Shown: positions 20,194 to 28,831 of the stretch, piece after piece
How positions within the stretch are numbered: position 1 is the stretch's first letter
How the letters are laid out: every line of letters starts with the position of its first letter
Assembly: GCF_004339545.1 (NCBI RefSeq)
Contig: NZ_SMGD01000015.1
Coordinates: 1-64,000, forward strand
Length of the DNA: 64,000 nucleotides
Reading direction: 5' to 3'
Source: Celerinatantimonas diazotrophica
GTDB taxonomy: Bacteria; Pseudomonadota; Gammaproteobacteria; Enterobacterales; Celerinatantimonadaceae
Notes under the pieces: generated by a model
Seen by the model: only the letters and a program-made list of their open reading frames with translations
Databases searched by the model: none
What the model was told of the DNA's origin: nothing
Made by a program: the position numbers and the translations under genes

Positions 20194-20382
20194 ATGACAA
20201 ACACTCCACGTACAAAATTAGATTGGTTGATTCGATTCCGTCGTGCAAAGACGCAGGAAACGCTGGATTTCATGCTGGAACGAGCTTTAGAACAACTTGC
20301 TTCAACTACTGATAAAGCCGAAGCTATATTAGCGCACTCCGCTCGCCAAGATGAATTAGATTCTAATCGTCGTTCCTTTTAA
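20194..20382 (+). CDS. Hha/YmoA-family small nucleoid co-regulator, short form
   Basis: A 62-residue protein whose first half, TKLDWLIRFRRAKTQETLDF, aligns position by position with Hha ([20 protein letters not shown]). Hha proteins bind H-NS and strengthen silencing of horizontally acquired and virulence genes. The C-terminal third diverges and lacks the last helix of enterobacterial Hha (72 residues). The ATG is preceded by a poor RBS. A terminator follows at 20451, so it is monocistronic. The call rests on the conserved N-terminal half only. Confidence 0.68.
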   Translation: MTNTPRTKLDWLIRFRRAKTQETLDFMLERALEQLASTTDKAEAILAHSARQDELDSNRRSF

Positions 20383-20450
20383 TTGAGCTGCACATTTGTT
20401 GTTTTTTGCCAGCTAATTAGGGCCAATAGATATCGATAGATAAAGATAAT

Positions 20451-20490
20451 ATGCTGCTGAATATGGATTATGTTAATGCAGCATTTTTTT
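20451..20490 (+). terminator. Rho-independent terminator after the hha-like gene
   Basis: A 7-bp perfect stem ATGCTGC/GCAGCAT with a 20-base loop, followed by seven T. The long loop makes it less canonical. From here to 20630 no gene is seen. Confidence 0.6.
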
Positions 20491-20630
20491 AGATCATCTT
20501 TCTTTATAGAAATTTACATTATGGTAAATAGTTATATCTATGGATCGAATACAGAGGAAATCAAAAAAGAGATAAGCCGATAACAACAATAACAATGAAA
20601 TAAATGAAGAAAATAGACTAAACGTTAAGA

Positions 20631-20706
<76 letters not shown>

Positions 20707-20891
20707 GACGCTTAATGGAGCGCTATTAAACGGTTATTTTGATTTGATGTCAAACACCAAATCAAAAAAATTCGCCTTACGGTTATTTTTTGACATACAG
20801 TAAATATATTGTCAGATTAATTGTATAGATTGTTGGCAAACCATGGATAAGCTGGTTTTTGGATCACGAGTTATTTTAAGGTGTTCTTAAG

Positions 20892-21263
20892 ATGTTACGT
20901 ATTCTTTTGCTTTGCATTGGTTGGCTTTCGTTGGGGCTTGGCGTTATAGGGATTGTGTTACCGTTACTGCCCACAACGCCATTTGTATTGCTTTCGTGCG
21001 TCTGTTTTTCCAAAGCATCAAAACGCTTCGAGTCGTGGTTACTGAACCATCGTTATTTTGGCGCAATTATAACGAACTGGCGTCAGCATCGAGTGATCCC
21101 TAGCCGCGCTAAATGGTTGGCAAGTGGTATGCTCATTTTTTCTGCTACAACGCTCATTTTTGTAGAGATGCCATGGGTAGGGCGAGTCATGACTTGGTGT
21201 CTGTTGGCTGGAATTTTGCTCTTTATTCTCACTCGGCGGTCTCAAATTCCGCAGTCAGAATGA
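20892..21263 (+). CDS. ybaN: YbaN-type DUF454 inner-membrane protein
   Basis: A 123-residue small membrane protein with three to four hydrophobic segments. The N-terminus LLCIGWLSLGLGVIGIVLPLLPTTPF is the hallmark of the DUF454/YbaN family, followed by CFSKASKRFESWLLNHRYFG and a basic cytoplasmic loop. Function unknown. RBS AAGG lies a little far from the ATG. It sits between two single tRNA genes. Confidence 0.88.
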   Translation: MLRILLLCIGWLSLGLGVIGIVLPLLPTTPFVLLSCVCFSKASKRFESWLLNHRYFGAIITNWRQHRVIPSRAKWLASGMLIFSATTLIFVEMPWVGRVMTWCLLAGILLFILTRRSQIPQSE

Positions 21264-21364
21264 TGTATTATCTTTTAAATTGCTTAAAGCTTACCCAATC
21301 GATTTTTTTAATGAAAATTGCTCTTTACCTTTATCAATGTTTAGGTATACTACGCTGCGTCTTT

Positions 21365-21441
21365 AGGGGTGTAGTTCGAATTGGTAGAACAGCGGTCTCC
21401 AAAACCGACGGTTGGGGGTTCGAGTCCCTCCGCCCCTGCCA
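21365..21441 (+). tRNA. tRNA-Trp (anticodon CCA)
   Basis: A 77-base tRNA: acceptor AGGGGTG/CGCCCCT (one T-G pair), anticodon loop CTCCAAA with CCA, T-arm GGTTCGAGTCC, and encoded CCA end. Close to E. coli trpT. An intrinsic terminator follows eight bases later. Confidence 0.96.
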
Positions 21442-21448
21442 GATTTTA

Positions 21449-21475
21449 AGGCCTGCTCATTGAGCAGGCCTTTTT
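21449..21475 (+). terminator. Rho-independent terminator after tRNA-Trp
   Basis: AGGCCTGCTC and GAGCAGGCCT form a 10-bp GC-rich stem with a 3-base loop (ATT), followed by five T in all. Confidence 0.92.
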
Positions 21476-21501
21476 GATCCGCTATGGTAACGTTTTGAGT
21501 C

Positions 21502-21870
21502 ATGAAGAATCAGCCGATGCAACAACGTTCAATTGCTTTCTTGCAGCAGATGGGGATCTCTGTTTGGCGTTCTCGCGAAAAGCAGGAGCTCTTGATCCCG
21601 TTATTATGGGTGCATGATCAACCTGACCAGCTTCAAGCATCTCCATTGTGGCGAGGATTGATTGCAGCGATTCAAGATGAATATTCAAACATCTTTATCA
21701 CCACACCTGAAAAATGCAGCCATTACACAAGCACCACTATTATCTGGACTTCAGAGCAATCCCCGGAAAGTGATGAAAGAGTGAGTCGCTATATTTGGTC
21801 TGAGCTTAGTACTCAAGGCGAACAAAAACGTCAGCTTTGGCAGCAGGTCTCTCATGCCTTATATGGTTAA
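21502..21870 (+). CDS. holD: DNA polymerase III psi subunit
   Basis: A 122-residue protein with the low-similarity but recognisable HolD layout: N-terminal FLQQMGISVWRSREKQ, a central ITTPEKCSH segment, and C-terminal LWQQVSHALYG. HolD (psi) bridges chi and the gamma/tau clamp loader and links it to SSB. The decisive support is synteny: it overlaps rimI at its 3' end, as holD does in many gammaproteobacteria. The start may be 21502 or the ATG at 21517. Confidence 0.82.
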   Translation: MKNQPMQQRSIAFLQQMGISVWRSREKQELLIPLLWVHDQPDQLQASPLWRGLIAAIQDEYSNIFITTPEKCSHYTSTTIIWTSEQSPESDERVSRYIWSELSTQGEQKRQLWQQVSHALYG

Positions 21871-22312
21871 GCCATTGCTCGAGTCGCGGGTTGGTGAAAT
21901 TCTCGCAATTGAGCAATCTGTTCAGTGTCATCCTTGGAGCGCTAGGTTATTTGAGCAAAGCTTTTCCTCAAGAAGCGTTAATTTAGCGATTGAAGATTGC
22001 CATGGGGATATAGCTGGGTACTTGTTTAGTCAGGTGATTGTCGATGAGGCCGAATTATTAAATATTAGTATTGCTAAGAACCACCAGCGACACGGATTAG
22101 CAAGTCAGTTATTAACTCATTGGATTAAGTATTTAAACGACCAATCTGTGACTCGATGTTTGCTCGAAGTGCGCCAGAGTAATGAGGCTGCAATTGCGCT
22201 GTATCAGAAATTCGGATTCACACTCGATGGGATCCGCAAAGGTTACTACCCTTGTCCCCACGGGCGAGAGGATGCTTGTCTGATGACTTTTTTGCTTGAG
22301 CAAACGGAGTAG
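21854..22312 (+). CDS. rimI: ribosomal protein S18 alanine N-acetyltransferase
   Basis: A 152-residue GNAT acetyltransferase that modifies the N-terminal Ala of ribosomal protein S18. Visible: HPWSARLFEQSF near the N-terminus, the acetyl-CoA loop NHQRHGLASQLL, LEVRQSNEAAIALYQKFGF and the family ending RKGYYPCPHGREDACLM. It overlaps holD by 17 bases; an internal ATG at 21863 is an alternative start. It converges on the next gene with no gap. Confidence 0.93.
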   Translation: MPYMVKPLLESRVGEILAIEQSVQCHPWSARLFEQSFSSRSVNLAIEDCHGDIAGYLFSQVIVDEAELLNISIAKNHQRHGLASQLLTHWIKYLNDQSVTRCLLEVRQSNEAAIALYQKFGFTLDGIRKGYYPCPHGREDACLMTFLLEQTE

Positions 22313-22876
22313 CTAATTTTTAGCGTCGGACATTGCCTGACGCTTAGCTATCTCGGTGACGCGTTTCAGCGACAGTTTCAATGTGGTGATGGATAATGGC
22401 ATATGATTGCCGTTATCAATACTGTTTTCTGCTACCCACACCTGATTCATCGGTAGTACTAGGTGTGTTGACACTGGTGGATGCTGTTGATATTGCACGA
22501 TTAATGCAGGTTGCAGGCGAATATGGTATTTTTTGATAAATTGCTGATGAGCCCGATTCAAATCCATGGTGTAGCGAACTTTGACATAGTTTTGGGTGAA
22601 ATGAATAAAATCGGCATTGTTGATAATATTTTTTTCGAAATCTTTGCAGATTTGACACGCTTTGCGCCGAAAATAAAAGAGGATGGGACGGTTTTGCTGT
22701 TGTGAAATCGCCAGTGCTTGCCGATACCCTTCATCTTCAAAATACCATCCATCGCTGGCACTTACGCCATAGCTCTTAATGTGAAAAAAATAAATGTAAC
22801 CGCAGGCTAAAATCGCAACTAAGCCGGCTAATGCTGCCATTGACCAAGTACGGACTTGGTTCCGTGAGACTTTCAT
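22313..22876 (-). CDS. membrane-anchored thioredoxin-like protein with CQIC motif
   Basis: About 187 residues. One N-terminal membrane anchor (MAALAGLVAILACGYIYFF) places the rest in the periplasm. The following domain has a thioredoxin-like pattern: ALAISQQQNRPILFYFRRKACQICKDFEKN, with CxxC as CQIC (Cys74, Cys77), then a cis-Pro-like LQPALIV. It may reduce or isomerise disulfides or serve a maturation pathway; no partner gene is adjacent. The frame opens at 22909, but ATG 22876 has a GGGA RBS and puts the anchor at the very N-terminus. Confidence 0.7.
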   Translation of the reverse strand: MKVSRNQVRTWSMAALAGLVAILACGYIYFFHIKSYGVSASDGWYFEDEGYRQALAISQQQNRPILFYFRRKACQICKDFEKNIINNADFIHFTQNYVKVRYTMDLNRAHQQFIKKYHIRLQPALIVQYQQHPPVSTHLVLPMNQVWVAENSIDNGNHMPLSITTLKLSLKRVTEIAKRQAMSDAKN

Positions 22877-23072
22877 AACTATCCCATTGAATTCGCTAAC
22901 CATCTTCATTTTATTATAGAGCGATTATTTATATTTGCCGTGGATCCACATAACAAGATTTTTGTGGCGATTAATAACGCCAATAATCGTTTGCTCGAGC
23001 GCTGCTTTCAAACGAGGTTTTTATATAGGTTAAAAATATTCTATAACGGAAAAGAATGATAAAACACTTGAA

Positions 23073-23087
23073 TGAGAATAATTTTTA
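23073..23087 (+). promoter_or_regulatory. predicted Fur box upstream of the siderophore-type ABC importer
   Basis: TGAGAATAATTTTTA fits the 7-1-7 Fur core TGATAATNATTATCA at 11 of 14 defined positions. It lies 58 bases before the start of the binding-protein gene, a usual promoter position, and the operon is of iron-uptake type. Confidence 0.7.
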
Positions 23088-23144
23088 TTTATATTAATGA
23101 GCTCATTGCTTTTCCCCTGATTCATTTTGTAGGAGTTTTTCTTC

Positions 23145-24287
23145 ATGCGCCATTTAACGAAGTTACTGTTGCTCGTTTGTAGCTGTCTCATTTCTTGGGC
23201 TAGTTTTGCTAGCACTTACCCTTTAACGGTAACTGATATGGCGGGTCGTCAGGTAACGATTCAGTCTGAGCCGCAGCGAGTTGTTCTGCAAGATGGCCGT
23301 GACTTAATGATGTTGGCATTGCTCGATCGGCACAATCCGTTCAAACGGGTGGTTGCGTGGAACAACCTGATTAAGCGCCATGATCGTGGGACTTGGAAGC
23401 CCCTGGTAAAAGAGTGGCCAGCGGGCGGCAAAATTTTAGATATGAATTTTGGGGATAGCGGTAATTTGAATATCGAAGAAGTCATTACTCATCGACCACA
23501 ACTGCTGATTGCTGAGCTTCGTGCCAAACCGGCCTTGGAACAGTCTGGTGTGATCCAAAAGCTAGCCAAAGTAAACGTCCCGGTTGTATTTGTTGATACT
23601 GGCGTTCATCCGGTTAAAAATGCTCCTAAAAGTGTGGCGCTGCTGGGTAAAATTTTAAATAAACAAGCCAATGCTAAAGCATACGTTGATTTTTATGAGA
23701 GCCATTTAGCCAAAGTTAAACAGCTGGTCAAGCAGGCGATTAAAGACAATGGCGGTAAACGCGTCCGCGTCTTTTTAGAAGCCCATGCGGGGGCGAAAGG
23801 AGCGAATGATTGTTGTTTTACGCATAATCATTTTGGTTGGGGCCCTCAAATAGTCGCTGCTGGTGGTGAAAATGTGGGTGGCGAGCTTCTTAAAGGTCCA
23901 ACAGGCGTGATTTCGATGGAAAAAGTGTTGCAGATGCAACCGGATGTCTACGTTATGAGTGGTGCTGATTTTGGTCCTGATTCATTAGCCTTGCCGTTAG
24001 GGGGTGTCGTCTCCGCGCAACGTGTTCATAAAGCATTTGTTCGATTACTAAACCGCCCAGGATTTAAGCAACTCAATGCGTATAAAAATCATCGAGTTTA
24101 TGGAATATACCATCAGTTCTATAACCATGCTTACAATATTGTTTCAATTGAAGGTTTAGCCAAAGATTTTTACCCGAAAGCCTTTAAAAATATTGATCCG
24201 ACTCAGACGTATCATACGATCCTCAGTCGTTTTACAGATATAAAAATAGGTGATGTGACCTTGTTTGCTCACGCCAAATATAAGTAA
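23145..24287 (+). CDS. periplasmic substrate-binding protein, FecB/FhuD-like (iron-chelate or heme)
   Basis: A 380-residue class III binding protein. Signal peptide 1-22 (LVCSCLISWASFAS), then YPLTVTDMAGRQVTIQSEPQRVV, the standard entry strand of TroA/FecB folds. Two lobes are joined by a long helix (about residues 180-205). An unusual NDCCFTHNHFGWG segment near 225 could line the ligand site. It is followed 21 bases later by a FecCD permease and then the ATPase, so it delivers a siderophore, heme or other cofactor. The ligand cannot be named; no TonB-dependent receptor is in the window. A Fur box upstream points to iron. Confidence 0.85.
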   Translation: MRHLTKLLLLVCSCLISWASFASTYPLTVTDMAGRQVTIQSEPQRVVLQDGRDLMMLALLDRHNPFKRVVAWNNLIKRHDRGTWKPLVKEWPAGGKILDMNFGDSGNLNIEEVITHRPQLLIAELRAKPALEQSGVIQKLAKVNVPVVFVDTGVHPVKNAPKSVALLGKILNKQANAKAYVDFYESHLAKVKQLVKQAIKDNGGKRVRVFLEAHAGAKGANDCCFTHNHFGWGPQIVAAGGENVGGELLKGPTGVISMEKVLQMQPDVYVMSGADFGPDSLALPLGGVVSAQRVHKAFVRLLNRPGFKQLNAYKNHRVYGIYHQFYNHAYNIVSIEGLAKDFYPKAFKNIDPTQTYHTILSRFTDIKIGDVTLFAHAKYK

Positions 24288-24308
24288 ATAGGACATGTAG
24301 ATATCACC

Positions 24309-25382
24309 ATGACTGAGAGTGTTATTTCGCCGCAACCTAAGTGTTGCGGCGCGGTTGTTTATAAAAACGACATTCGGCGAAAGCTACTTTGGGTGATTAG
24401 TTTCACCTTATTGGCGGTTATTGCGGCAATTACCGATGTGTTGTGTGGTTCTGGCACATTACCTTGGAAAGTTGCACTGAACGGGATCTTTCATCCTGAG
24501 CAAGTGTCGACGATGGTTCGGGTGGTCATTTGGGATCTGCGGATGCCCGTTACCTTAACCGCCGTACTTGCTGGCATCGGTTTATCATTAGCTGGTTCAT
24601 TGATGCAAACGGTGCTGGACAATCCCCTCGCAGAACCATTTACGTTGGGAATTTCAGCTGCGGCGGGTTTTGGCGCTGCATTAGTCATTGTCTTCCAAAC
24701 GGCGTTAGTTAGCTGGTTGCCCGTCGATTATCTGTTAACTGCGAATGCATTTATTTTTTCGCTAGTGACCGTGTTATTTATCGGTATCTTTGCTGCGCGC
24801 TGTGGCTTGTCAGTCGAGATCATTGTGATGTTAGGGATTGCCGTTCACTTTATTTTCTCAGCACTGCTTGGACTGGCGCAATATCTGGCGGATGTCAATC
24901 AGTTGCAATCTCTGGTGTTCTGGATGATGGGCTCTTTGCAAAAAAGCAATTGGACTCAAGTTGGTATTAATGCAGCCATTATTGCAGTCATTCTGCCAAT
25001 TTTGTTGTTGTTATCTTGGCAGATTTCTGCACTGCGTGGTTTTGGTGAGCAGGCGCAAGTTTTGGGGATCCCGGTGGCAAAACTGCGGATGTTACTGCTG
25101 GTCTTTTCCGCCTTGATGGCGAGTGCGATTACCGCAACGATTGGGGTGGTTGGTTTTATTGGTCTGGTGGCGCCCCATGTCGCCCGCATGCTGGTGGGAG
25201 AAGATCAGCGTTTTACCCAGATTATGACAATGGTTGTAGGGGCATTGCTGATGACCGTTGCTTCAATTGTGAGCAAGATGTTGATCCCTGGCGTAATTTT
25301 ACCGATTGGGATGGTCACGTCCTTGCTGGGAGTTCCGTTCTTTTTATGGTTGATTCTAGGGCGACGAGTGAGGAGAAATTGA
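24309..25382 (+). CDS. FecCD-family ABC permease
   Basis: A 357-residue inner-membrane permease with about ten membrane segments. Family signatures are VLAGIGLSLAGSLMQTVLDNPLAEPFTLGISAAAGFGA and the coupling helix region GLVAPHVARMLVG near the C-terminus. It has a Cys-containing N-terminal tail before TM1. It works with the binding protein before it and the ATPase after it, whose ATG follows this stop directly. Confidence 0.92.
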   Translation: MTESVISPQPKCCGAVVYKNDIRRKLLWVISFTLLAVIAAITDVLCGSGTLPWKVALNGIFHPEQVSTMVRVVIWDLRMPVTLTAVLAGIGLSLAGSLMQTVLDNPLAEPFTLGISAAAGFGAALVIVFQTALVSWLPVDYLLTANAFIFSLVTVLFIGIFAARCGLSVEIIVMLGIAVHFIFSALLGLAQYLADVNQLQSLVFWMMGSLQKSNWTQVGINAAIIAVILPILLLLSWQISALRGFGEQAQVLGIPVAKLRMLLLVFSALMASAITATIGVVGFIGLVAPHVARMLVGEDQRFTQIMTMVVGALLMTVASIVSKMLIPGVILPIGMVTSLLGVPFFLWLILGRRVRRN

Positions 25383-26162
25383 ATGCTTGAAGTTCATGAT
25401 TTAAGTGTCACGATTGGGCGCACTGAGATCCTAAAACCTACTAGTTTTGTTCTAGAAAACGGCCATTCTTTGGCGCTGTTAGGACGTAATGGCGCAGGTA
25501 AATCTACCTTAGTTAAGGCGTTAGCCGGGATGTTGAAGTATCGCGGTAGTGTTCAGTTAGATGGCCGGGTTTTAGATAAAGTGAGTTATAAAGAGCGCAG
25601 CCAATTGATTGGCTATATGGCCCAGGATTTTGCTGCGAACTCGGTTCGGTTAACGGTGTTTGAGTTGCTGCTCATGGCGCAAAATAGCCATAATATGCGT
25701 TTTTCTGCTTCGCATGAAAGTATTGTTCGCGCGCAGCATATGCTCTCAATGCTTAACATTGAAAATCTGAGCGAGCGGATGAGTGATGAAATGTCGGGCG
25801 GTCAGCGCCAAAAAGTGGCTTTGGCATTGGCTCTGATTCGCAAACCACAACTATTGCTGCTTGATGAGCCGACCTCTGCACTTGATTTAGCTAACCAGTT
25901 ACAACTCCTTGAACGGGTTTTGGATTACACTCGTCAGCAGGGCATTTGTACGTTGATGGTGTTGCATGATCTGAATCAGGCACATCGTTATGCGGATCAA
26001 ACGATGATCCTCGAGTCTGGCTCGATCAGTGCCAAAGGACAGACTGATAAAGTACTCACAGCAGAGCAAATCGCGAAAAGCTATGGTGTTCATTGTGAAG
26101 TATTTGTCGGTTCTGATGGTTCGCGTAGCATTCATCCATTGTCTGCGATTGTGAATTTCTAG
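25383..26162 (+). CDS. ABC transporter ATPase, FepC/FecE type
   Basis: 259 residues. Walker A GRNGAGKST near residue 35, Q-loop YMAQDF, signature MSGGQRQKVALALAL, Walker B LLLLDEPTSALD and switch His in VLHDLNQAHRYAD. It drives the preceding iron-chelate-type permease. The start abuts the permease stop, so the genes are coupled. Confidence 0.93.
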   Translation: MLEVHDLSVTIGRTEILKPTSFVLENGHSLALLGRNGAGKSTLVKALAGMLKYRGSVQLDGRVLDKVSYKERSQLIGYMAQDFAANSVRLTVFELLLMAQNSHNMRFSASHESIVRAQHMLSMLNIENLSERMSDEMSGGQRQKVALALALIRKPQLLLLDEPTSALDLANQLQLLERVLDYTRQQGICTLMVLHDLNQAHRYADQTMILESGSISAKGQTDKVLTAEQIAKSYGVHCEVFVGSDGSRSIHPLSAIVNF

Positions 26163-26227
26163 ACTTCTGCACCAGGCCACGCGATGATAAGTGTTATTCT
26201 CATTACTATTTAAAAGGATTGTTGTTC

Positions 26228-27280
26228 ATGCGTGAAGCTATTGATGCTGCTTATGTCAAAGCGCTTGCCCAAGAAATACTCTCGATTGATTCTCCCAGTG
26301 GTTATTGTCAAAGTGTGATCAAGCGAATTGAGCAAGAGTGTGCTTTATATGACGGTGAGTTTCAGCGCGATAATAAGGGCAATGGTATTTTTACCATTGC
26401 TGGTAAGGATCGCTCTCAGACGATAGGCGTGGGGGTACATGTCGATACCTTAGGTGCGATGGTCCGCAGCATCGACGAGCAAGGGCGCATTCGCTTTACC
26501 CCAGTAGGGGGACTCATCTGGCCCACAGCCGATGGTGAATATTGCAATATTCGTACTCGTGATGGCCGCACGTATACGGGAACTTTTTTAAGTCTATCTG
26601 CAGCTGCTCATGTCTATAAAGATGCTAAGTCTCGTCCTCGAGAGCCGGAACAGATGTATGTGCGCCTTGATGAAGTGGTTGAATCAGCTGAGGATGTTCG
26701 TTCGTTAGGGATTGCGGTGGGCGATTACCTCTGCATTGAAACCAAAACGAAGATAACAGATAGTGACTTTATAAAATCACGGTTTATCGATGACAAAATT
26801 AATGTCGCGAGTGTTTTCGGGCTGCTCAAGTTGTTCGCAGCAAAAAAAATTCAGCCGCAGTATAACGTCTCATTTGTCTTCTCTACTTATGAAGAAGTTG
26901 GCCATGGTGCGGCTTGTTTACCTACCCATATTCGAGAGTTTATTGCCGTCGATATGGGATGTATCGGCGATGATCTCAGTTGTAATGAGCGCCAAGTGAG
27001 TATCTGTGCCAAGGATTCTTCAGGGCCTTATGATTACCAGATGGTGTCAAAATTAATCGAATTGGCGAAAGAACATCAACTGGATTACGCCGTTGACGTG
27101 TATCCATTTTACAGCTCTGATGCCAGTGCGGCGATGAAAGGTGGCCGTGATATTCGTGCGGCCCTCATTGGTCCTGGCGTGGATGCCTCTCATGGTATGG
27201 AACGTACGCACTATAAAGCCCTCGAAAATACGATTGCGCTGTTAGCGGCTTATTTGCAAGAAGGAGCCATTCGAGCATAA
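26228..27280 (+). CDS. M42-family metalloaminopeptidase (FrvX/glutamyl aminopeptidase-like)
   Basis: About 350 residues. Dinuclear metal ligands and catalytic residues are visible: HVDTLGAMV, RFIDDKIN with the bridging Asp, the general-base pair in YEEVGHGA, AVDMG, and YSSDASAA, followed by GVDASHGMERTH with the last His. M42 enzymes form tetrahedral dodecamers that trim peptides. ATG 26228 is preceded by AAAGGA; a TTG at 26219 is possible. It has its own start region after the ABC operon, though read-through from it is conceivable. Confidence 0.88.
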   Translation: MREAIDAAYVKALAQEILSIDSPSGYCQSVIKRIEQECALYDGEFQRDNKGNGIFTIAGKDRSQTIGVGVHVDTLGAMVRSIDEQGRIRFTPVGGLIWPTADGEYCNIRTRDGRTYTGTFLSLSAAAHVYKDAKSRPREPEQMYVRLDEVVESAEDVRSLGIAVGDYLCIETKTKITDSDFIKSRFIDDKINVASVFGLLKLFAAKKIQPQYNVSFVFSTYEEVGHGAACLPTHIREFIAVDMGCIGDDLSCNERQVSICAKDSSGPYDYQMVSKLIELAKEHQLDYAVDVYPFYSSDASAAMKGGRDIRAALIGPGVDASHGMERTHYKALENTIALLAAYLQEGAIRA

Positions 27281-27287
27281 GCAACTC

Positions 27288-27305
27288 GCCTGCCGCAAGG
27301 CAGGC
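27288..27305. terminator. GC-rich hairpin between convergent genes
   Basis: A perfect 7-bp stem GCCTGCC/GGCAGGC with a GCAA tetraloop lies between the M42 gene and gabD, which converge. It has no T tract on either strand, so it may act as a weak or Rho-assisted terminator or protect 3' ends. Confidence 0.5.
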
Positions 27306-27327
27306 TATACATATTATCTTGGGGGCA

Positions 27328-28770
27328 TTAAATCCCCATACATAGATATTTAATTTCGCTATATTCTTCTATGCCATAGCGAGAGCCTTCCCGGCCGATG
27401 CCCGATTCTTTAATACCACCAAAAGGGGCCACTTCATTGGAAATTAACCCTTCATTGATCCCAACCATGCCATATTCCAGTGCTTCACTCACCCGCCAGA
27501 TACGGCTCATATCGCTGGCATAAAAATAGGCGGCTAAACCAAATGGTGTTGCGTTAGCCAGTTCAATAGCTTGTGCCTCATCGGTGAATTTTACCAGTGG
27601 TGCAACTGGGCCAAAAATCTCATTGTTGAATATATCCATCTGAGCATTAACACCTGTGAGAACCGTGGGTTGATAAAAGAGTGTATCACCCTGTTGTTGG
27701 CCTCCAGTGGTCACTTTAGCTCCGGCTGAGATGGCTTGAGACACTAACGCATTGACTTTGTCGACGGCAGCTCGGTTGATCAATGGCCCCATATTTACAC
27801 CTGTTTCAAGGCCGTTACCTAATTTAAATTGTTTTAGTGCAGCCGTGAGTTTATCGGTAAATTGATCGTATACATCTTCTTGAACCAGAATGCGGTTTGA
27901 ACAGACACAAGTTTGCCCACTATTGCGGAATTTTGAGGCAATTGCACCTGCTACCGCTTCATCTAAATCGGCATCATCAAAGACAATAAAGGGGGCATTG
28001 CCGCCTAATTCCATGGATGTGCGTTTGACCGTGTCAGCGCATTGTCGCAGTAATAGCTTACCGACTTGTGTTGAGCCGGTGAAGCTGAGTTTACGGACGA
28101 TTGGGCTCTTAGTTAAAACACCGCCAATGGCTTTAGAATCAAGCCCAGTGACAATATTCAGTACCCCTTGTGGGAGTCCAGCGCGCTGCGCTAATTCTGC
28201 CAGAGCTAATGCGCAAAGAGGAGTTTCTTCTGAAGGCTTGACGATCATCGTACATCCAGCGGCTAAGGCTGGTGCGGCTTTGCGAGTGATCATCGCTATA
28301 GGAAAGTTCCAAGGGGTAATTGCTGCAACAACGCCAACCGGTTGACGAATGGTTAAGAGGCGTTGGTTGGGATTGGCCGATGGGATAACCTCACCATATT
28401 GGCGTTTGGCCTCTTCAGCAAACCACTGAATAAACGAAGCACCATAGGCAACTTCGCCATTGGCTTCACTTAGCGTTTTACCTTGTTCTAAGGTCATCAG
28501 GGTGGCTAAGTCTTGCTGATTGTCCATAATAAGCTCAAACCAACGATTTAGGATTGCCCCTCGTTGTTTGGCGGTTAATGCTGACCAACTGGGAAGAGCC
28601 CGTTGGGCAGCTTGAACCGATTTTTCAGTTATTTTTGAATCACAATCAGTAACTTGTGTGATAACTTGTGCCGTAGCAGGATTGAGCACGGCAAACTTGT
28701 GTTCACTATCGAACCACTGACCATCAATAAATGCTTGCTGTTTGAGTAGTGATGGATCGGATAAAAGCAT
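27328..28770 (-). CDS. gabD: NAD(P)+-dependent succinate-semialdehyde dehydrogenase
   Basis: 480 residues, as E. coli GabD. Motifs: QPVGVVAAITPWNFPIAM, MIVKPSEETPL, the catalytic Glu in MELGGNAPFIVFDDADLD, and active-site Cys in RNSGQTCVCSNR, with the second nearby Cys found in GabD enzymes. It oxidises succinate semialdehyde to succinate for the TCA cycle. RBS GGGGAGAA precedes the ATG. No gabT or gabP is adjacent, so substrate may come from another route. Confidence 0.9.
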   Translation of the reverse strand: MLLSDPSLLKQQAFIDGQWFDSEHKFAVLNPATAQVITQVTDCDSKITEKSVQAAQRALPSWSALTAKQRGAILNRWFELIMDNQQDLATLMTLEQGKTLSEANGEVAYGASFIQWFAEEAKRQYGEVIPSANPNQRLLTIRQPVGVVAAITPWNFPIAMITRKAAPALAAGCTMIVKPSEETPLCALALAELAQRAGLPQGVLNIVTGLDSKAIGGVLTKSPIVRKLSFTGSTQVGKLLLRQCADTVKRTSMELGGNAPFIVFDDADLDEAVAGAIASKFRNSGQTCVCSNRILVQEDVYDQFTDKLTAALKQFKLGNGLETGVNMGPLINRAAVDKVNALVSQAISAGAKVTTGGQQQGDTLFYQPTVLTGVNAQMDIFNNEIFGPVAPLVKFTDEAQAIELANATPFGLAAYFYASDMSRIWRVSEALEYGMVGINEGLISNEVAPFGGIKESGIGREGSRYGIEEYSEIKYLCMGI

Positions 28771-28831
28771 GACTTATTCTCCCCTGATCGTTTATGTATT
28801 GTTCAGCGTATCACGAACTGTTTAGGCATCC

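Noticed and set aside
27890..28345. 151-codon plus-strand frame inside gabD
   Set aside because: Antisense shadow of gabD with no RBS and no recognisable domain.
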